The position numbers were made by a program, and so were the translations under genes. From Hafnia paralvei ATCC 29927 (GTDB lineage Bacteria > Pseudomonadota > Gammaproteobacteria > Enterobacterales > Enterobacteriaceae): DNA of 64,000 nucleotides. Every line of letters begins with the position of its first letter. Positions within the stretch are counted from its first letter, which is position 1. The notes beneath the pieces are model-generated. The model saw only the letters and a program-made list of their open reading frames with translations. It did no database searches and had not been told where the DNA came from. Location of the stretch: the NCBI RefSeq assembly GCF_001655005.1, contig NZ_LXET01000010.1, positions 117,544 to 181,543 on the forward strand, in the 5' to 3' direction. Shown piece after piece: positions 16,476 to 24,720 of the stretch.

Positions 16476-17177
16476 TTACATCACATGCTTGATGCCTTTT
16501 TTGCACAGTAATCCATTGACTGGGTAAGCGGTCATAAAGCCAAATATCATAGCAATCTGCATCATGAACCAATAAACGGCGCTGTCACGCGGCATCGTTG
16601 GTGTAAAAATACCGAACAGCACGATTGCCATCCAGATATACATCCCTATTTGCCAACTGATTAGTGACAAAATATCGGCCTGAATGGCTTTCTTCAACGC
16701 CGTTTTTGGCGCTAGCCCCATTTCCCTGCCTGGTAAATATTGAAAGAATATACCCAGTAGCAGCGCTAAAACGAAATCGAGCCCCCAGCTACCGAAAACG
16801 GCGCTGCCTGCCAGCGTCACGGGTATGAAGAATACGAGGACCTCACCGATAATATCGGCCAATGTACACCCCGCGCCGCAGTGGGTACTTACTGTGAATA
16901 TGCCTTTCCAAGTAATGGGTTTGCTTGGCATATCCATATCCATCCCCTGCATATGATGTTCCATCATTGGCATCGTATGAGGTTTAGCACGCCCAAACCA
17001 AAAGTAAGCAACCAAAGCAATAACGCTGAAATACAAAGCATTAATTGACCATGCAAGCACCATTATTTTCATGGGTTGCGGGCGATTAAACGTAATGTCC
17101 AAATAAATAATAACTGACGAAATTAATGCGCTGAATAACCAAAATAGAGCTAATGATTGTAGCCAGTCAGGAAACAT
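16476..17177 (-). CDS. DUF4396-type polytopic membrane protein with Met/His-rich loop
   Basis: A 233-residue membrane protein of unknown function, probably the DUF4396 family. About six hydrophobic segments are seen: near residues 8-28, 38-62, 105-130, 132-150, 170-195 and 200-222. Between the second and third is a hydrophilic loop rich in Met and His (MPMMEHHMQGMDMDMP), followed by a STHCGAGCTLADIIGE motif with two cysteines. This could bind a metal such as copper, but that is inference. The ATG has a strong AGGAGGGG Shine-Dalgarno. It stands alone between glnD and map, which are adjacent in E. coli, in A/T-rich flanks, so it is probably acquired. Confidence 0.8.
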   Translation of the reverse strand: MFPDWLQSLALFWLFSALISSVIIYLDITFNRPQPMKIMVLAWSINALYFSVIALVAYFWFGRAKPHTMPMMEHHMQGMDMDMPSKPITWKGIFTVSTHCGAGCTLADIIGEVLVFFIPVTLAGSAVFGSWGLDFVLALLLGIFFQYLPGREMGLAPKTALKKAIQADILSLISWQIGMYIWMAIVLFGIFTPTMPRDSAVYWFMMQIAMIFGFMTAYPVNGLLCKKGIKHVM

Positions 17178-17436
17178 AAGTTTGCCCCTCCTAAATAAAC
17201 ATACAATAAAAGTAATCGGTTTAAATTGGTAAATCCACTCGCGACTTAATTTAAAGAATGGAATTAATTCTTTACGTATCAGTGAATTATAAATATTAGG
17301 TTTAATAATGTCAGTTTAGTGTTTTTTTTATGGGGGGATGTTTGGGATACAAAAAGATAAGCGTTTTTCTTTGGCTTTGATGGCGTATGGAATTATTTAT
17401 CGATTTATTATAGACACAAAAAAAGCCGCTCTGAGG
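17178..17436. other. A/T-rich upstream region of the DUF4396-type gene
   Basis: This stretch is markedly A/T-rich (for example around 17215-17420) and presumably carries the promoter of the membrane gene. No open frame of interest and no clear operator was found. It continues into a terminal-inverted-repeat element and then the map 3' flank. Confidence 0.4.
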
Positions 17437-17556
17437 CTAACTCCGTTCGGTTGAGTGATCGAAATACACGGGGCTAGCACACCACGGGGCGGTTTACGCC
17501 GCTACGACCCCATCGGTGTGCTCCCCCTAAAATCGAGCTTAAGTGAACGGTGTTAG
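17437..17556 (+). repeat. Repeat family B, copy 1 (terminal inverted repeats)
   Basis: A 120-base element with imperfect terminal inverted repeats: CTAACTCCGTTC at one end and the complement of CTAACACCGTTC at the other. The core reads TACACGGGGCTAGCACACC, then GCCGCTACGACCCCATCGG, then CCCCTAAAATC. The same core occurs inverted at 55241-55402. No coding potential; it looks like a small palindromic or MITE-like intergenic element. Confidence 0.8.
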
Positions 17557-17625
17557 CTCTGTGACGGCAATTATTTGTCAGCGATTTTGTTTGAGCTGAA
17601 TTTGACCCGTTGAGAGCTCGGCGAG

Positions 17626-18426
17626 TTATACGTTCTCGTGAACGATAACGCGTGGGAGATCGGTTTCTTCCTCGCGTAGGGTCAAAATCTCACAGCCATT
17701 ATCTGTCACCACAATAGTATGCTCGTACTGTGCCGACAGGCTGCGATCTTTGGTTTTCACCGTCCAGCCATCTTTCATGGTACGGATGCGGTAATCACCA
17801 GCGTTAACCATCGGCTCAATGGTAAAGGTCATGCCTTTCTGTAGTACTACTCCGCCATCATCAGCATTGTAATGTAGAACCTGAGGCTCTTCATGGAACA
17901 CTTCGCCGATGCCGTGGCCGCAGTATTCACGTACGACGGAGAAACCATGAGATTCAACAAACTTCTGGATCTCGGCACCGATGGTGCGCAGGCGGATACC
18001 TGGTTTAACCATTTTCAGCGCTAAATAAAGGCTTTCCAGCGTGATGCGGCATAGACGTTCACCAAGAATGGTTGGCTTGCCAACGATGAACATCTTGGAA
18101 GTATCACCATGCCAGCCGTCTTTAATAACGGTAACGTCGATGTTGACGATGTCACCGTCTTTCAAGATTTTTTCATCGCTAGGAATACCGTGGCAGACCA
18201 CTTCGTTTACAGAGATACAAACGGATTTCGGATAGCCGTGATACCCCAAGCAGGCGGAGATCGCTTGCTGTTTTTGGGTAATGTAATCATCACAGATACG
18301 ATCGAGTTCACCGGTGCTAACACCGGGAACCACGTATGGCTCGATAATTTCTAGAATTTCCGCCGCCAGTCGCCCAGCAACGCGCATTTTTTCGATTTGT
18401 TCAGGTGTTTTTATTGAGATTGCCAT
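17626..18426 (-). CDS. map: Methionine aminopeptidase, type I
   Basis: A 266-residue metallopeptidase that removes N-terminal methionine from nascent proteins. The start MAISIKTPEQIEKMRVAGRL matches E. coli Map; the frame is open 39 codons further upstream but that part is not conserved. Metal ligands lie in NIDVTVIKDGWHGDTSKMF (two aspartates), CGHGIGEVFHEEP (His, Glu) and YEHTIVVTDNG (Glu). It is divergent from rpsB, as in E. coli. Confidence 0.97.
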   Translation of the reverse strand: MAISIKTPEQIEKMRVAGRLAAEILEIIEPYVVPGVSTGELDRICDDYITQKQQAISACLGYHGYPKSVCISVNEVVCHGIPSDEKILKDGDIVNIDVTVIKDGWHGDTSKMFIVGKPTILGERLCRITLESLYLALKMVKPGIRLRTIGAEIQKFVESHGFSVVREYCGHGIGEVFHEEPQVLHYNADDGGVVLQKGMTFTIEPMVNAGDYRIRTMKDGWTVKTKDRSLSAQYEHTIVVTDNGCEILTLREEETDLPRVIVHENV

Positions 18427-18570
18427 GAAATATATGTCCGCAGGTGTCGTGAAATCGACAATGAGAATCAATTGCTGAACATGGTAACAGTCCTCGTAAC
18501 CGCTGCCAAATCCTACGATAACCGTGGGCTCAAAATGCAACAAAAGGTGGAGTCTGTGGCTGGTTTATGG

Positions 18571-18583
18571 TATAAAGCGCGCC
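18571..18583 (+). promoter_or_regulatory. rpsB-tsf promoter with GC-rich discriminator
   Basis: A GG-TATAAA -10 element is followed at once by GCGCGCC, a discriminator typical of stringently controlled ribosomal protein promoters and very like that of E. coli rpsB. A clear -35 was not found. Confidence 0.6.
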
Positions 18584-18679
18584 GCAGTTCTTATATCTGT
18601 TTTCATTAATGAGGCCGATAGGGAAGCTGTAAATCTCAATTGTGTTATTTGTATTCTTTGCAAAGAAACGACAACAACA

Positions 18680-18800
18680 CACACATATCGGCACGTGCGC
18701 CGGGGTGCCTTGCAGGATGAGTCTTCGGACAAATGCCTTGCTGGGTCGGCTCATGGGATATGTGGAGGCTTAACCCCAAACTTTATATAGAGGTTTAATC
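18680..18800 (+). promoter_or_regulatory. rpsB leader (t44/Tff type), S2 autoregulation
   Basis: The untranslated leader carries CGGGGTGCCTTGCAGGA, GGGTCGGCTCATGGGATATG, TGGAGGCTTAACCCC and TATAGAGGTTTAATC directly before the rpsB ATG. These are the conserved parts of the enterobacterial rpsB leader, from which the t44/Tff RNA was described and on which S2 acts to repress rpsB-tsf. The limits are approximate. Confidence 0.8.
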
Positions 18801-19526
18801 ATGGCAACTGTTTCCATGCGCGACATGCTCAAGGCTGGTGTACACTTTGGTCACCAGACCCGTTACTGGAACCCGAAAATGAAGCCTTTCATCTTCGGTG
18901 CACGTAACAAAGTTCACATCATCAACCTTGAAAAAACTGTTCCAATGTTCAACGAAGCTTTGGCTGAGTTGCAGAAGATTTCTGCTCGTAAAGGCAAAAT
19001 CCTGTTCGTTGGTACTAAGCGCGCTGCAAGCGAAGCGGTAAAAGAAGCTGCTAACAGCTGCGACCAGTTCTTCGTGAACCATCGCTGGTTGGGCGGTATG
19101 CTGACTAACTGGAAAACCGTTCGTCAGAGCATCAAGCGTCTGAAAGATCTGGAAACCCAGTCTCAGGATGGCACCTTCGAAAAACTGACCAAAAAAGAAG
19201 CGCTGATGCGCGCTCGTGAACTGGCCAAGCTGGAAAACAGCCTGGGCGGTATCAAGGACATGGGTGGCTTGCCAGACGCTCTGTTCGTAGTTGATGCCGA
19301 TCACGAACACATCGCGATTAAAGAAGCCAACAACCTGGGTATCCCGGTATTCTCTATCGTTGATACCAACTCCGATCCGGACGGCGTTGACTTCGTTATC
19401 CCTGGTAACGATGACGCAATCCGTGCAGTAAGCCTGTACCTGAACGCTGTAGCGGCAACTGTTCGCGAAGGCCGTTCTCAGGATCTGGCTACCCAAGCGG
19501 AAGAAAGCTTCGTAGAAGCTGAATAA
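18801..19526 (+). CDS. rpsB: 30S ribosomal protein S2
   Basis: A 241-residue S2 protein, same length as E. coli. The N-terminus MATVSMRDMLKAGVHFGHQTR and the internal GTKRAASEAVKEAA and FVNHRWLGGMLTNW segments are highly conserved; the central coiled-coil hairpin lies near residues 105-155. Codon use is that of a highly expressed gene, which produces long false frames on the opposite strand. It is followed by a terminator-like hairpin and tsf. Confidence 0.98.
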   Translation: MATVSMRDMLKAGVHFGHQTRYWNPKMKPFIFGARNKVHIINLEKTVPMFNEALAELQKISARKGKILFVGTKRAASEAVKEAANSCDQFFVNHRWLGGMLTNWKTVRQSIKRLKDLETQSQDGTFEKLTKKEALMRARELAKLENSLGGIKDMGGLPDALFVVDADHEHIAIKEANNLGIPVFSIVDTNSDPDGVDFVIPGNDDAIRAVSLYLNAVAATVREGRSQDLATQAEESFVEAE

Positions 19527-19544
19527 TAAGGCAAGCGCAAGCTT

Positions 19545-19604
19545 ATACCCAAGAGCTTTGGAGTTGCCGCCAACACAGCAGCAGCGCCAAATAAGAAGGT
19601 ATAG
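19545..19604. repeat. Possible truncated ERIC-like remnant between rpsB and tsf
   Basis: The segment starts TATACCCAAGAGCTTTGGAG and ends AAATAAGAAGGTATA, resembling the two outer ends of an ERIC-type repeat with most of the middle removed. The match is weak and this may be coincidence. Confidence 0.3.
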
Positions 19605-19631
19605 CCCTTATTAACCAGGTATTGAAATATG

Positions 19632-19664
19632 TTGGTTAGGGGGCCTTTATGGCCCCCCCTTTCT
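19632..19664 (+). terminator. Attenuator or terminator hairpin between rpsB and tsf
   Basis: AGGGGGCC / GGCCCCCC with a short loop is followed by CTTTCTTTG. In E. coli a similar hairpin lowers but does not abolish read-through from rpsB into tsf. Confidence 0.75.
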
Positions 19665-19773
19665 TTGTAAAAATCGCCTTTTTATCACGGCGATATAAAG
19701 AACCAATCCCTAGATGAGAGAACCAGTCTCCGTGAGGTTCGCTCTTCACGACGAGACCACCGAGGAAAATACA

Positions 19774-20625
19774 ATGGCTGAAATTACCGCCACCCTGGTA
19801 AAAGAACTGCGTGAACGTACTGGCGCAGGCATGATGGATTGTAAAAAAGCGCTGACCGAAGCCCAAGGCGACATCGAGCTGGCAATCGAGAATATGCGCA
19901 AATCTGGCGCAATCAAAGCTGCGAAAAAAGCAGGCAACGTCGCTGCTGACGGCGTGATCAAAACCAAGATCGTTGGCAACTACGGTGTGATTCTGGAAGT
20001 TAACTGCCAGACTGACTTCGTTGCTAAAGATGGTGGTTTCCAGGCATTCGCTGAGAAAGTGCTGGATGCTGCTGTTGCAGGCAAAATTACTGACGTTGAA
20101 GTTCTGAAAGCACAGTTCGAAGAAGAACGTGTAGCGCTGGTTGCGAAAATCGGTGAGAACATCAACATCCGTCGTGTTGCCTCTCTGGAAGGCGACGTAC
20201 TGGCTAGCTACCTGCACGGTGCTCGCATCGGTGTTCTGGTTGCTGCTAAAGGCGCTGATGAAGAACTGGCTAAGCAATTGGCAATGCACGTTGCTGCAAG
20301 CAAGCCTGAATTCGTTAAGCCAGAAGACGTATCTGCTGAAGTGGTAGAAAAAGAGTACCAAGTTCAGTTAGACATCGCGATGCAGTCTGGTAAGCCGAAA
20401 GAAATCGCAGAGAAAATGGTTGAAGGCCGCATGAAGAAATTCACCGGTGAAGTTTCTCTGACGGGTCAAGCTTTCGTTATGGACCCAAGCAAAACTGTGG
20501 GCCAGTTGCTGAAAGAGCACAACGCTGACGTTACCAATTTCATCCGCTTCGAAGTGGGTGAAGGTATCGAAAAAGCGACCGTAGACTTTGCTGCAGAAGT
20601 TGCATCAATGACTAAAGGCGCTTAA
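19774..20625 (+). CDS. tsf: Translation elongation factor Ts
   Basis: A 283-residue nucleotide exchange factor for EF-Tu, same length as in E. coli. The start is MAEITATLVKELRERTGAGM; upstream in-frame codons are not conserved. The TDFV signature lies in VNCQTDFVAKDGGFQAFAEK near residue 80, and QPFVMDP-like sequence (QAFVMDPSKTVGQLL) near the C-terminus. A GAGG Shine-Dalgarno precedes the ATG. It is co-transcribed with rpsB in part and ends in a strong terminator. Confidence 0.98.
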   Translation: MAEITATLVKELRERTGAGMMDCKKALTEAQGDIELAIENMRKSGAIKAAKKAGNVAADGVIKTKIVGNYGVILEVNCQTDFVAKDGGFQAFAEKVLDAAVAGKITDVEVLKAQFEEERVALVAKIGENINIRRVASLEGDVLASYLHGARIGVLVAAKGADEELAKQLAMHVAASKPEFVKPEDVSAEVVEKEYQVQLDIAMQSGKPKEIAEKMVEGRMKKFTGEVSLTGQAFVMDPSKTVGQLLKEHNADVTNFIRFEVGEGIEKATVDFAAEVASMTKGA

Positions 20626-20634
20626 TCGCCTTCA

Positions 20635-20668
20635 AATGGAACCGCCGTGATGGTGGTTCCATTGTTTT
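20635..20668 (+). terminator. Rho-independent terminator after tsf
   Basis: AATGGAACCGCC / GGTGGTTCCATT (one mismatch) with a five-base loop is followed by GTTTT, ten bases after the tsf stop. Confidence 0.88.
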
Positions 20669-20831
20669 ATGTAACGTTGAATAAACCTGAAAACGTTCGA
20701 CGAAGTTCAATGTAGAAAGGTTTACACTAGTAAGTATCCAGCCAGCACTAGAATGTATCCCAATGATCGGTTACGACCGTGCATTGAAATACCTCCGACA
20801 ATTTATTGACTGCTTCTTAGGACAGAACACC

Positions 20832-21557
20832 ATGGCAACCAACTCCAAACCCGTATATCAGCGTATCCTGCTCAAGCTTAGCGGTGAGGCCCTGCAAGGT
20901 GCAGAAGGTTTTGGCATCGATGCAAGCGTACTGGATCGTATGGCTCAGGAAGTGAAAGAGCTGGTCGAATTAGGAATTCAAGTCGGTGTTGTGATCGGCG
21001 GCGGTAATCTGTTCCGTGGTGCCGGTTTGGCTCAGGCGGGTATGAATCGCGTTGTTGGCGACCACATGGGGATGTTGGCAACGGTGATGAACGGTTTGGC
21101 AATGCGTGATGCGCTGCATCGTGCCTATGTTAACGCGCGTCTGATGTCTGCAATTCCGCTGAATGGCGTTTGTGATAACTACAGCTGGGCTGAAGCTATC
21201 AGTCTGTTGCGTAACAACCGAGTGGTCATATTCTCTGCCGGTACGGGAAATCCATTCTTTACAACTGACTCTGCTGCTTGCCTGCGTGGCATTGAAATTG
21301 AAGCTGACGTTGTACTGAAAGCGACAAAAGTTGATGGCGTATACTCAGCCGATCCGGTAACTAACCCAGACGCAACGCTGTTTGATCAGATGACCTATCA
21401 GGATGTCTTGGAAAAAGAACTGAAAGTCATGGATTTGGCAGCTTTCACTCTGGCTCGTGACCATAACCTGCCGATTCGTGTATTTAACATGAATAAGCCG
21501 GGAGCTTTGCGTCGCGTCGTCATGGGTGAGAAAGAAGGTACGCTGATTTCTAAATAA
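20832..21557 (+). CDS. pyrH: UMP kinase
   Basis: A 241-residue amino-acid-kinase-fold enzyme that phosphorylates UMP to UDP, activated by GTP and inhibited by UTP. The start MATNSKPVYQRILLKLSGEA matches the E. coli protein; 23 upstream in-frame codons are non-conserved leader. Key segments are KLSGEALQG, GVVIGGGNLFRGAGLA, DHMGMLATVMNGLAM and GTGNPFFTTDSAACLRG. It is followed by frr on the same strand. Confidence 0.98.
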   Translation: MATNSKPVYQRILLKLSGEALQGAEGFGIDASVLDRMAQEVKELVELGIQVGVVIGGGNLFRGAGLAQAGMNRVVGDHMGMLATVMNGLAMRDALHRAYVNARLMSAIPLNGVCDNYSWAEAISLLRNNRVVIFSAGTGNPFFTTDSAACLRGIEIEADVVLKATKVDGVYSADPVTNPDATLFDQMTYQDVLEKELKVMDLAAFTLARDHNLPIRVFNMNKPGALRRVVMGEKEGTLISK

Positions 21558-21747
21558 TCGGTGTGACTTTTTAGCAGCATAACGGCGCTCTACGAACGAG
21601 GAAGGTTCGGTTTATAAGGCTCTCTGGCAGTTTTACTGTCATGAGCATTGTGCAGGACTTTCTTGCCAGTTACGCTGGATTGAAAATATATCGACGTTTC
21701 TCACGATGAAGCGTCAGTTTAATTAACCGTTTTCAAGGGTTCGCAAC

Positions 21748-22305
21748 GTGATTAACGAAATCAAAAAAGATGCTGAAACACGCATGGATAAATGTGTTGA
21801 AGCATTTAAATCAAACATCAGTAAAATCCGCACCGGTCGTGCTCATCCGAACCTGCTGGATGGCATCTCTGTAGAATATTATGGTTCTGCGACACCTCTA
21901 CGTCAGGTTGCTAACGTTGTCGCTGAAGACTCTCGCACATTGGCCATTACGGTGTTCGACCGTTCTCTGTCTGCTGCAGTAGAGAAAGCGATTATGGCAT
22001 CTGATTTGGGCCTGAACCCAATGTCAGCGGGTGCAGTTATTCGTGTGCCATTGCCAGCACTGACTGAAGAGCGCCGTAAGGACCTGATTAAATTGGTTCG
22101 CGCTGAAGCAGAGCAGGGCCGCGTATCTGTACGTAACGTACGTCGTGACGCTAACGATAAAGTCAAAGTTCTGCTGAAAGATAAAGAAATCAGCGAAGAC
22201 GAAGATCGCAAATCTCAGGACGAAGTGCAGAAAATGACTGACGTGATGATCAAAAAGATTGATTCCGCGTTAGCTGACAAAGAAAAAGAGTTGATGGAAG
22301 TTTAA
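21748..22305 (+). CDS. frr: Ribosome recycling factor
   Basis: A 185-residue factor which, with EF-G, splits post-termination ribosomes. It uses a GTG start (GTGATTAACGAAATC), as does E. coli frr. The family motif NISKIRTGRAHPNLLDGI is near residues 25-42, and a three-helix-bundle tail (KDKEISEDEDRKSQDEVQK) follows. Length equals E. coli. A terminator lies about 18 bases downstream. Confidence 0.97.
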   Translation: MINEIKKDAETRMDKCVEAFKSNISKIRTGRAHPNLLDGISVEYYGSATPLRQVANVVAEDSRTLAITVFDRSLSAAVEKAIMASDLGLNPMSAGAVIRVPLPALTEERRKDLIKLVRAEAEQGRVSVRNVRRDANDKVKVLLKDKEISEDEDRKSQDEVQKMTDVMIKKIDSALADKEKELMEV

Positions 22306-22320
22306 TTCTGCTCTGGCTTG

Positions 22321-22357
22321 AAAAAAGCGTCGCTCCGGCGGCGCTTTTGTTTTTTTG
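22321..22357 (+). terminator. Rho-independent terminator after frr
   Basis: AAAAGCGTCGC / GCGGCGCTTTT (one mismatch) with a four-base loop is followed by GTTTTTTT. Confidence 0.87.
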
Positions 22358-22473
22358 GCTATTCGGGAAATACCAGACTATTGCTGAAGACGGGCTAATT
22401 CTCATAGACAAGCCGCGACCTTCGTTTCAGACTGATGTATCTCCTGTTCTAAACAGTTATTCAGAAGACCCTC

Positions 22474-23673
22474 ATGAAGCAACTGACTATTCTTGGTTCT
22501 ACCGGTTCTATTGGCACTAGCACGTTGGCTGTAGTGCGAGCAAATCCCGATGATTTTAGCGTTACCGCGCTGGTAGCGGGTAAAAACGTTGATGTCATGT
22601 TCCAGCAGTGCGTCGAGTTTGCTCCGCGCTACGTATCGATGGCTGACGAAAATGCTGCTCAGGCTCTCCGTCTGCGTCTCATCGATGCAGGGTTAGGGGA
22701 TATTGAGGTTAGCGCTGGCGAACAAGCTGCGTGCGATCTAGCCGCTCTGGATGATGTCGATCAGGTCATGGCTGCCATTGTGGGGGCTGCCGGTCTGATG
22801 CCGACGTTGGCTGCTATCAAAGCAAACAAGCAGGTTCTGCTTGCTAATAAAGAAGCCTTGGTAACCTGCGGTCGGCTGTTTATGGATGCGTTGAAGCAGA
22901 GTAAGGCTCAGCTTTTACCTATCGATAGCGAGCATAACGCTATTTTCCAAAGCCTGCCTGAAGGGGTACAGCACAATCTTGGCTTTGCTTCGTTAAGCGA
23001 TCACGGTATTTCACGTATCGTTCTTACCGGATCTGGCGGCCCATTCCGTCAGTTACCGCTGAAGGACTTTGCAGCCGTTACTCCAGATCAAGCCTGTGCA
23101 CACCCCAATTGGTCGATGGGACGAAAAATATCTGTCGATTCAGCAACCATGATGAATAAAGGCTTGGAATATATTGAGGCTCGTTGGTTGTTTAACGCCT
23201 CTGAATCAGAGATGGAAGTGATCATCCATCCCCAATCTGTGATTCATTCAATGGTACGTTACCGCGATGGTAGCGTGATCGCGCAGTTAGGTTCTCCTGA
23301 TATGCGCACTCCGATTGCCCATGCGATGGCTTACCCAAACCGTGTTGAAACGGGTGTTGAACCTCTCGATTTCTGTAAAATTGGTGCATTAACATTCGAG
23401 CAACCTGATAGGGTGCGCTATCCTTGTCTCCAACTAGCAATTGATGCTTCACGTGCAGGACAGGCGGCGACGACGGCGCTAAACGCAGCGAACGAAATCT
23501 CCGTTGACGCGTTTTTGCATGAAAAAATTCGCTTCACTGACATTGCGGCGCTGAACCAAGATGTATTGTCGGCGTTATCTTGCCGTGAGCCACAAAGTGT
23601 GGCGGAGGTTTTGGATATTGATCGCCAAGCTCGAGAGGTTGCTGGCAGATTGTGTGCAAACTTTCGGATATAG
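22474..23673 (+). CDS. dxr: 1-deoxy-D-xylulose 5-phosphate reductoisomerase
   Basis: A 399-residue enzyme converting DXP to MEP, the committed step of the non-mevalonate isoprenoid pathway (the fosmidomycin target). The NADPH-binding N-terminus is TILGSTGSIGTSTLAVV, then LLANKEALVTCG, the metal-binding PIDSEHNAIFQSL, the loop TGSGGPFRQ, and HPNWSMGRKISVDSATMMNK. Length is one residue more than E. coli. The pathway continues with ispU downstream. Confidence 0.98.
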   Translation: MKQLTILGSTGSIGTSTLAVVRANPDDFSVTALVAGKNVDVMFQQCVEFAPRYVSMADENAAQALRLRLIDAGLGDIEVSAGEQAACDLAALDDVDQVMAAIVGAAGLMPTLAAIKANKQVLLANKEALVTCGRLFMDALKQSKAQLLPIDSEHNAIFQSLPEGVQHNLGFASLSDHGISRIVLTGSGGPFRQLPLKDFAAVTPDQACAHPNWSMGRKISVDSATMMNKGLEYIEARWLFNASESEMEVIIHPQSVIHSMVRYRDGSVIAQLGSPDMRTPIAHAMAYPNRVETGVEPLDFCKIGALTFEQPDRVRYPCLQLAIDASRAGQAATTALNAANEISVDAFLHEKIRFTDIAALNQDVLSALSCREPQSVAEVLDIDRQAREVAGRLCANFRI

Positions 23674-23698
23674 ATCAGCTATTCACTGTGTAGGTAGT

Positions 23699-23826
23699 TT
23701 GTGGCCTTTCGGGTGAAATGATATAGTTTGCGGCGACTTTCAGCGGGTCGAGATGTTTAGTCTGTTAAGTATTTTGATTTTGCTGCTGATTTATTGGTTA
23801 GCCGTGACTTGTACACGGCTTTTTTG
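23699..23826 (+). ncRNA. Candidate small RNA between dxr and ispU (promoter plus transcript)
   Basis: A promoter-like TTGTGG (23699-23704), exactly 17 bases, then TATAGT (23722-23727), predicts a start near 23734. About 65 bases on, a clean terminator stem AGCCGTG / CACGGCT (23800-23820) ends in TTTTTT. The predicted RNA is about 93 nt with a U/G-rich single-stranded middle (GATTTTGCTGCTGATTTATT). A hydrophobic 26-codon frame from ATG 23753 runs through the terminator and stops only after it (TGA 23831-23833), so a protein product is doubtful. Alternatively this is simply the 3' end of the dxr transcript. Confidence 0.45.
23800..23826 (+). terminator. Rho-independent terminator between dxr and ispU
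   Basis: A seven-base perfect stem AGCCGTG / CACGGCT with a seven-base loop, followed by six T. Confidence 0.85.
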
Positions 23827-23949
23827 CGCATGAAACACTTGGTTGTTTAATACTCGGTTCAGTTTGTGCAATTGATGTCGCGTGGGCTAGGTTGAGCTTG
23901 CAGATGAGTTTTACTTTAGCACCATGCTTTTGAGGAATTGATTACACGT

Positions 23950-24711
23950 ATGTCTTCCACTCAATCACCAATGACTGACGGGATAGTCTGTGGTCCACAG
24001 CACGTCGCTATCATTATGGACGGCAATGGACGTTGGGCGAAGCGTCAGGGCAAAATGCGTGTATTTGGTCATAAAGCTGGGGTGAAATCGGTACGTCGTT
24101 CCGTACGTTTCGCCGTTAGCCATGGCATCAAGGCGTTAACGTTGTATGCGTTTAGCAGTGAAAACTGGAACCGCCCTGAGCATGAAGTGAGCGCTCTAAT
24201 GGAGTTGTTCATTCGTGCATTAGACGGTGAAGTGAAAAGCTTGCATAAGCACAATGTGCGTCTGAAAATTATCGGTGATATTGGTCGCTTTAGCTCTCGC
24301 TTACAGGAACGCATTCGTCGTTCTGAGCAATTAACTGAAAATAATGATGGGCTAACGTTAAATATTGCCGCTAATTATGGTGGGCGATGGGATATCATGC
24401 AGGGCGTGAAAACGTTGGCTGCTCAAGTTAAGGCCGGAGTTCTTCAGCCTGACGATATCACTGAAGACTTGTTAAGCCAGCAAGTTTGCTTACACGATCT
24501 GGCTCCGGTTGACCTCGTCATTCGGACCGGTGGAGAGCATCGGGTCAGCAACTTTTTGCTGTGGCAAATTGCATATTCCGAGTTTTATTTTACGGACGTG
24601 CTGTGGCCTGATTTTGATGAACTTACCTTTGAAGGTGCACTTAATGCATTTGCACAACGCGAGCGCCGCTTCGGAGGAACTACACCTATCAACGCACCTG
24701 ATGCGCCATAG
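23950..24711 (+). CDS. ispU: Undecaprenyl diphosphate synthase (di-trans,poly-cis)
   Basis: A 253-residue cis-prenyltransferase (UppS) that condenses eight IPP with FPP to make the C55 lipid carrier for peptidoglycan and O-antigen. Family motifs are HVAIIMDGNGRWAKRQGK (catalytic Asp), LYAFSSENWNRP, and DLVIRTGGEHRVSNFLLWQ. The ATG at 23950 was preferred; an in-frame TTG at 23938 sits too close to the GAGG box, but the true start is not certain. cdsA follows nine bases later. Confidence 0.96.
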   Translation: MSSTQSPMTDGIVCGPQHVAIIMDGNGRWAKRQGKMRVFGHKAGVKSVRRSVRFAVSHGIKALTLYAFSSENWNRPEHEVSALMELFIRALDGEVKSLHKHNVRLKIIGDIGRFSSRLQERIRRSEQLTENNDGLTLNIAANYGGRWDIMQGVKTLAAQVKAGVLQPDDITEDLLSQQVCLHDLAPVDLVIRTGGEHRVSNFLLWQIAYSEFYFTDVLWPDFDELTFEGALNAFAQRERRFGGTTPINAPDAP

Positions 24712-24720
24712 GGGGATCTC

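Noticed and set aside
18795..19496. 233-codon frame opposite rpsB
   Set aside because: Highly biased codon use in rpsB removes stops on the other strand; rpsB itself is unmistakable.
19636..20361. 241-codon frame opposite tsf
   Set aside because: The same codon-bias effect as for rpsB; the tsf reading is certain.
23753..23833. 26-codon hydrophobic peptide frame between dxr and ispU
   Set aside because: The frame passes through an intrinsic terminator before its stop, so most transcripts would not encode a complete peptide; kept only as part of the small-RNA candidate.
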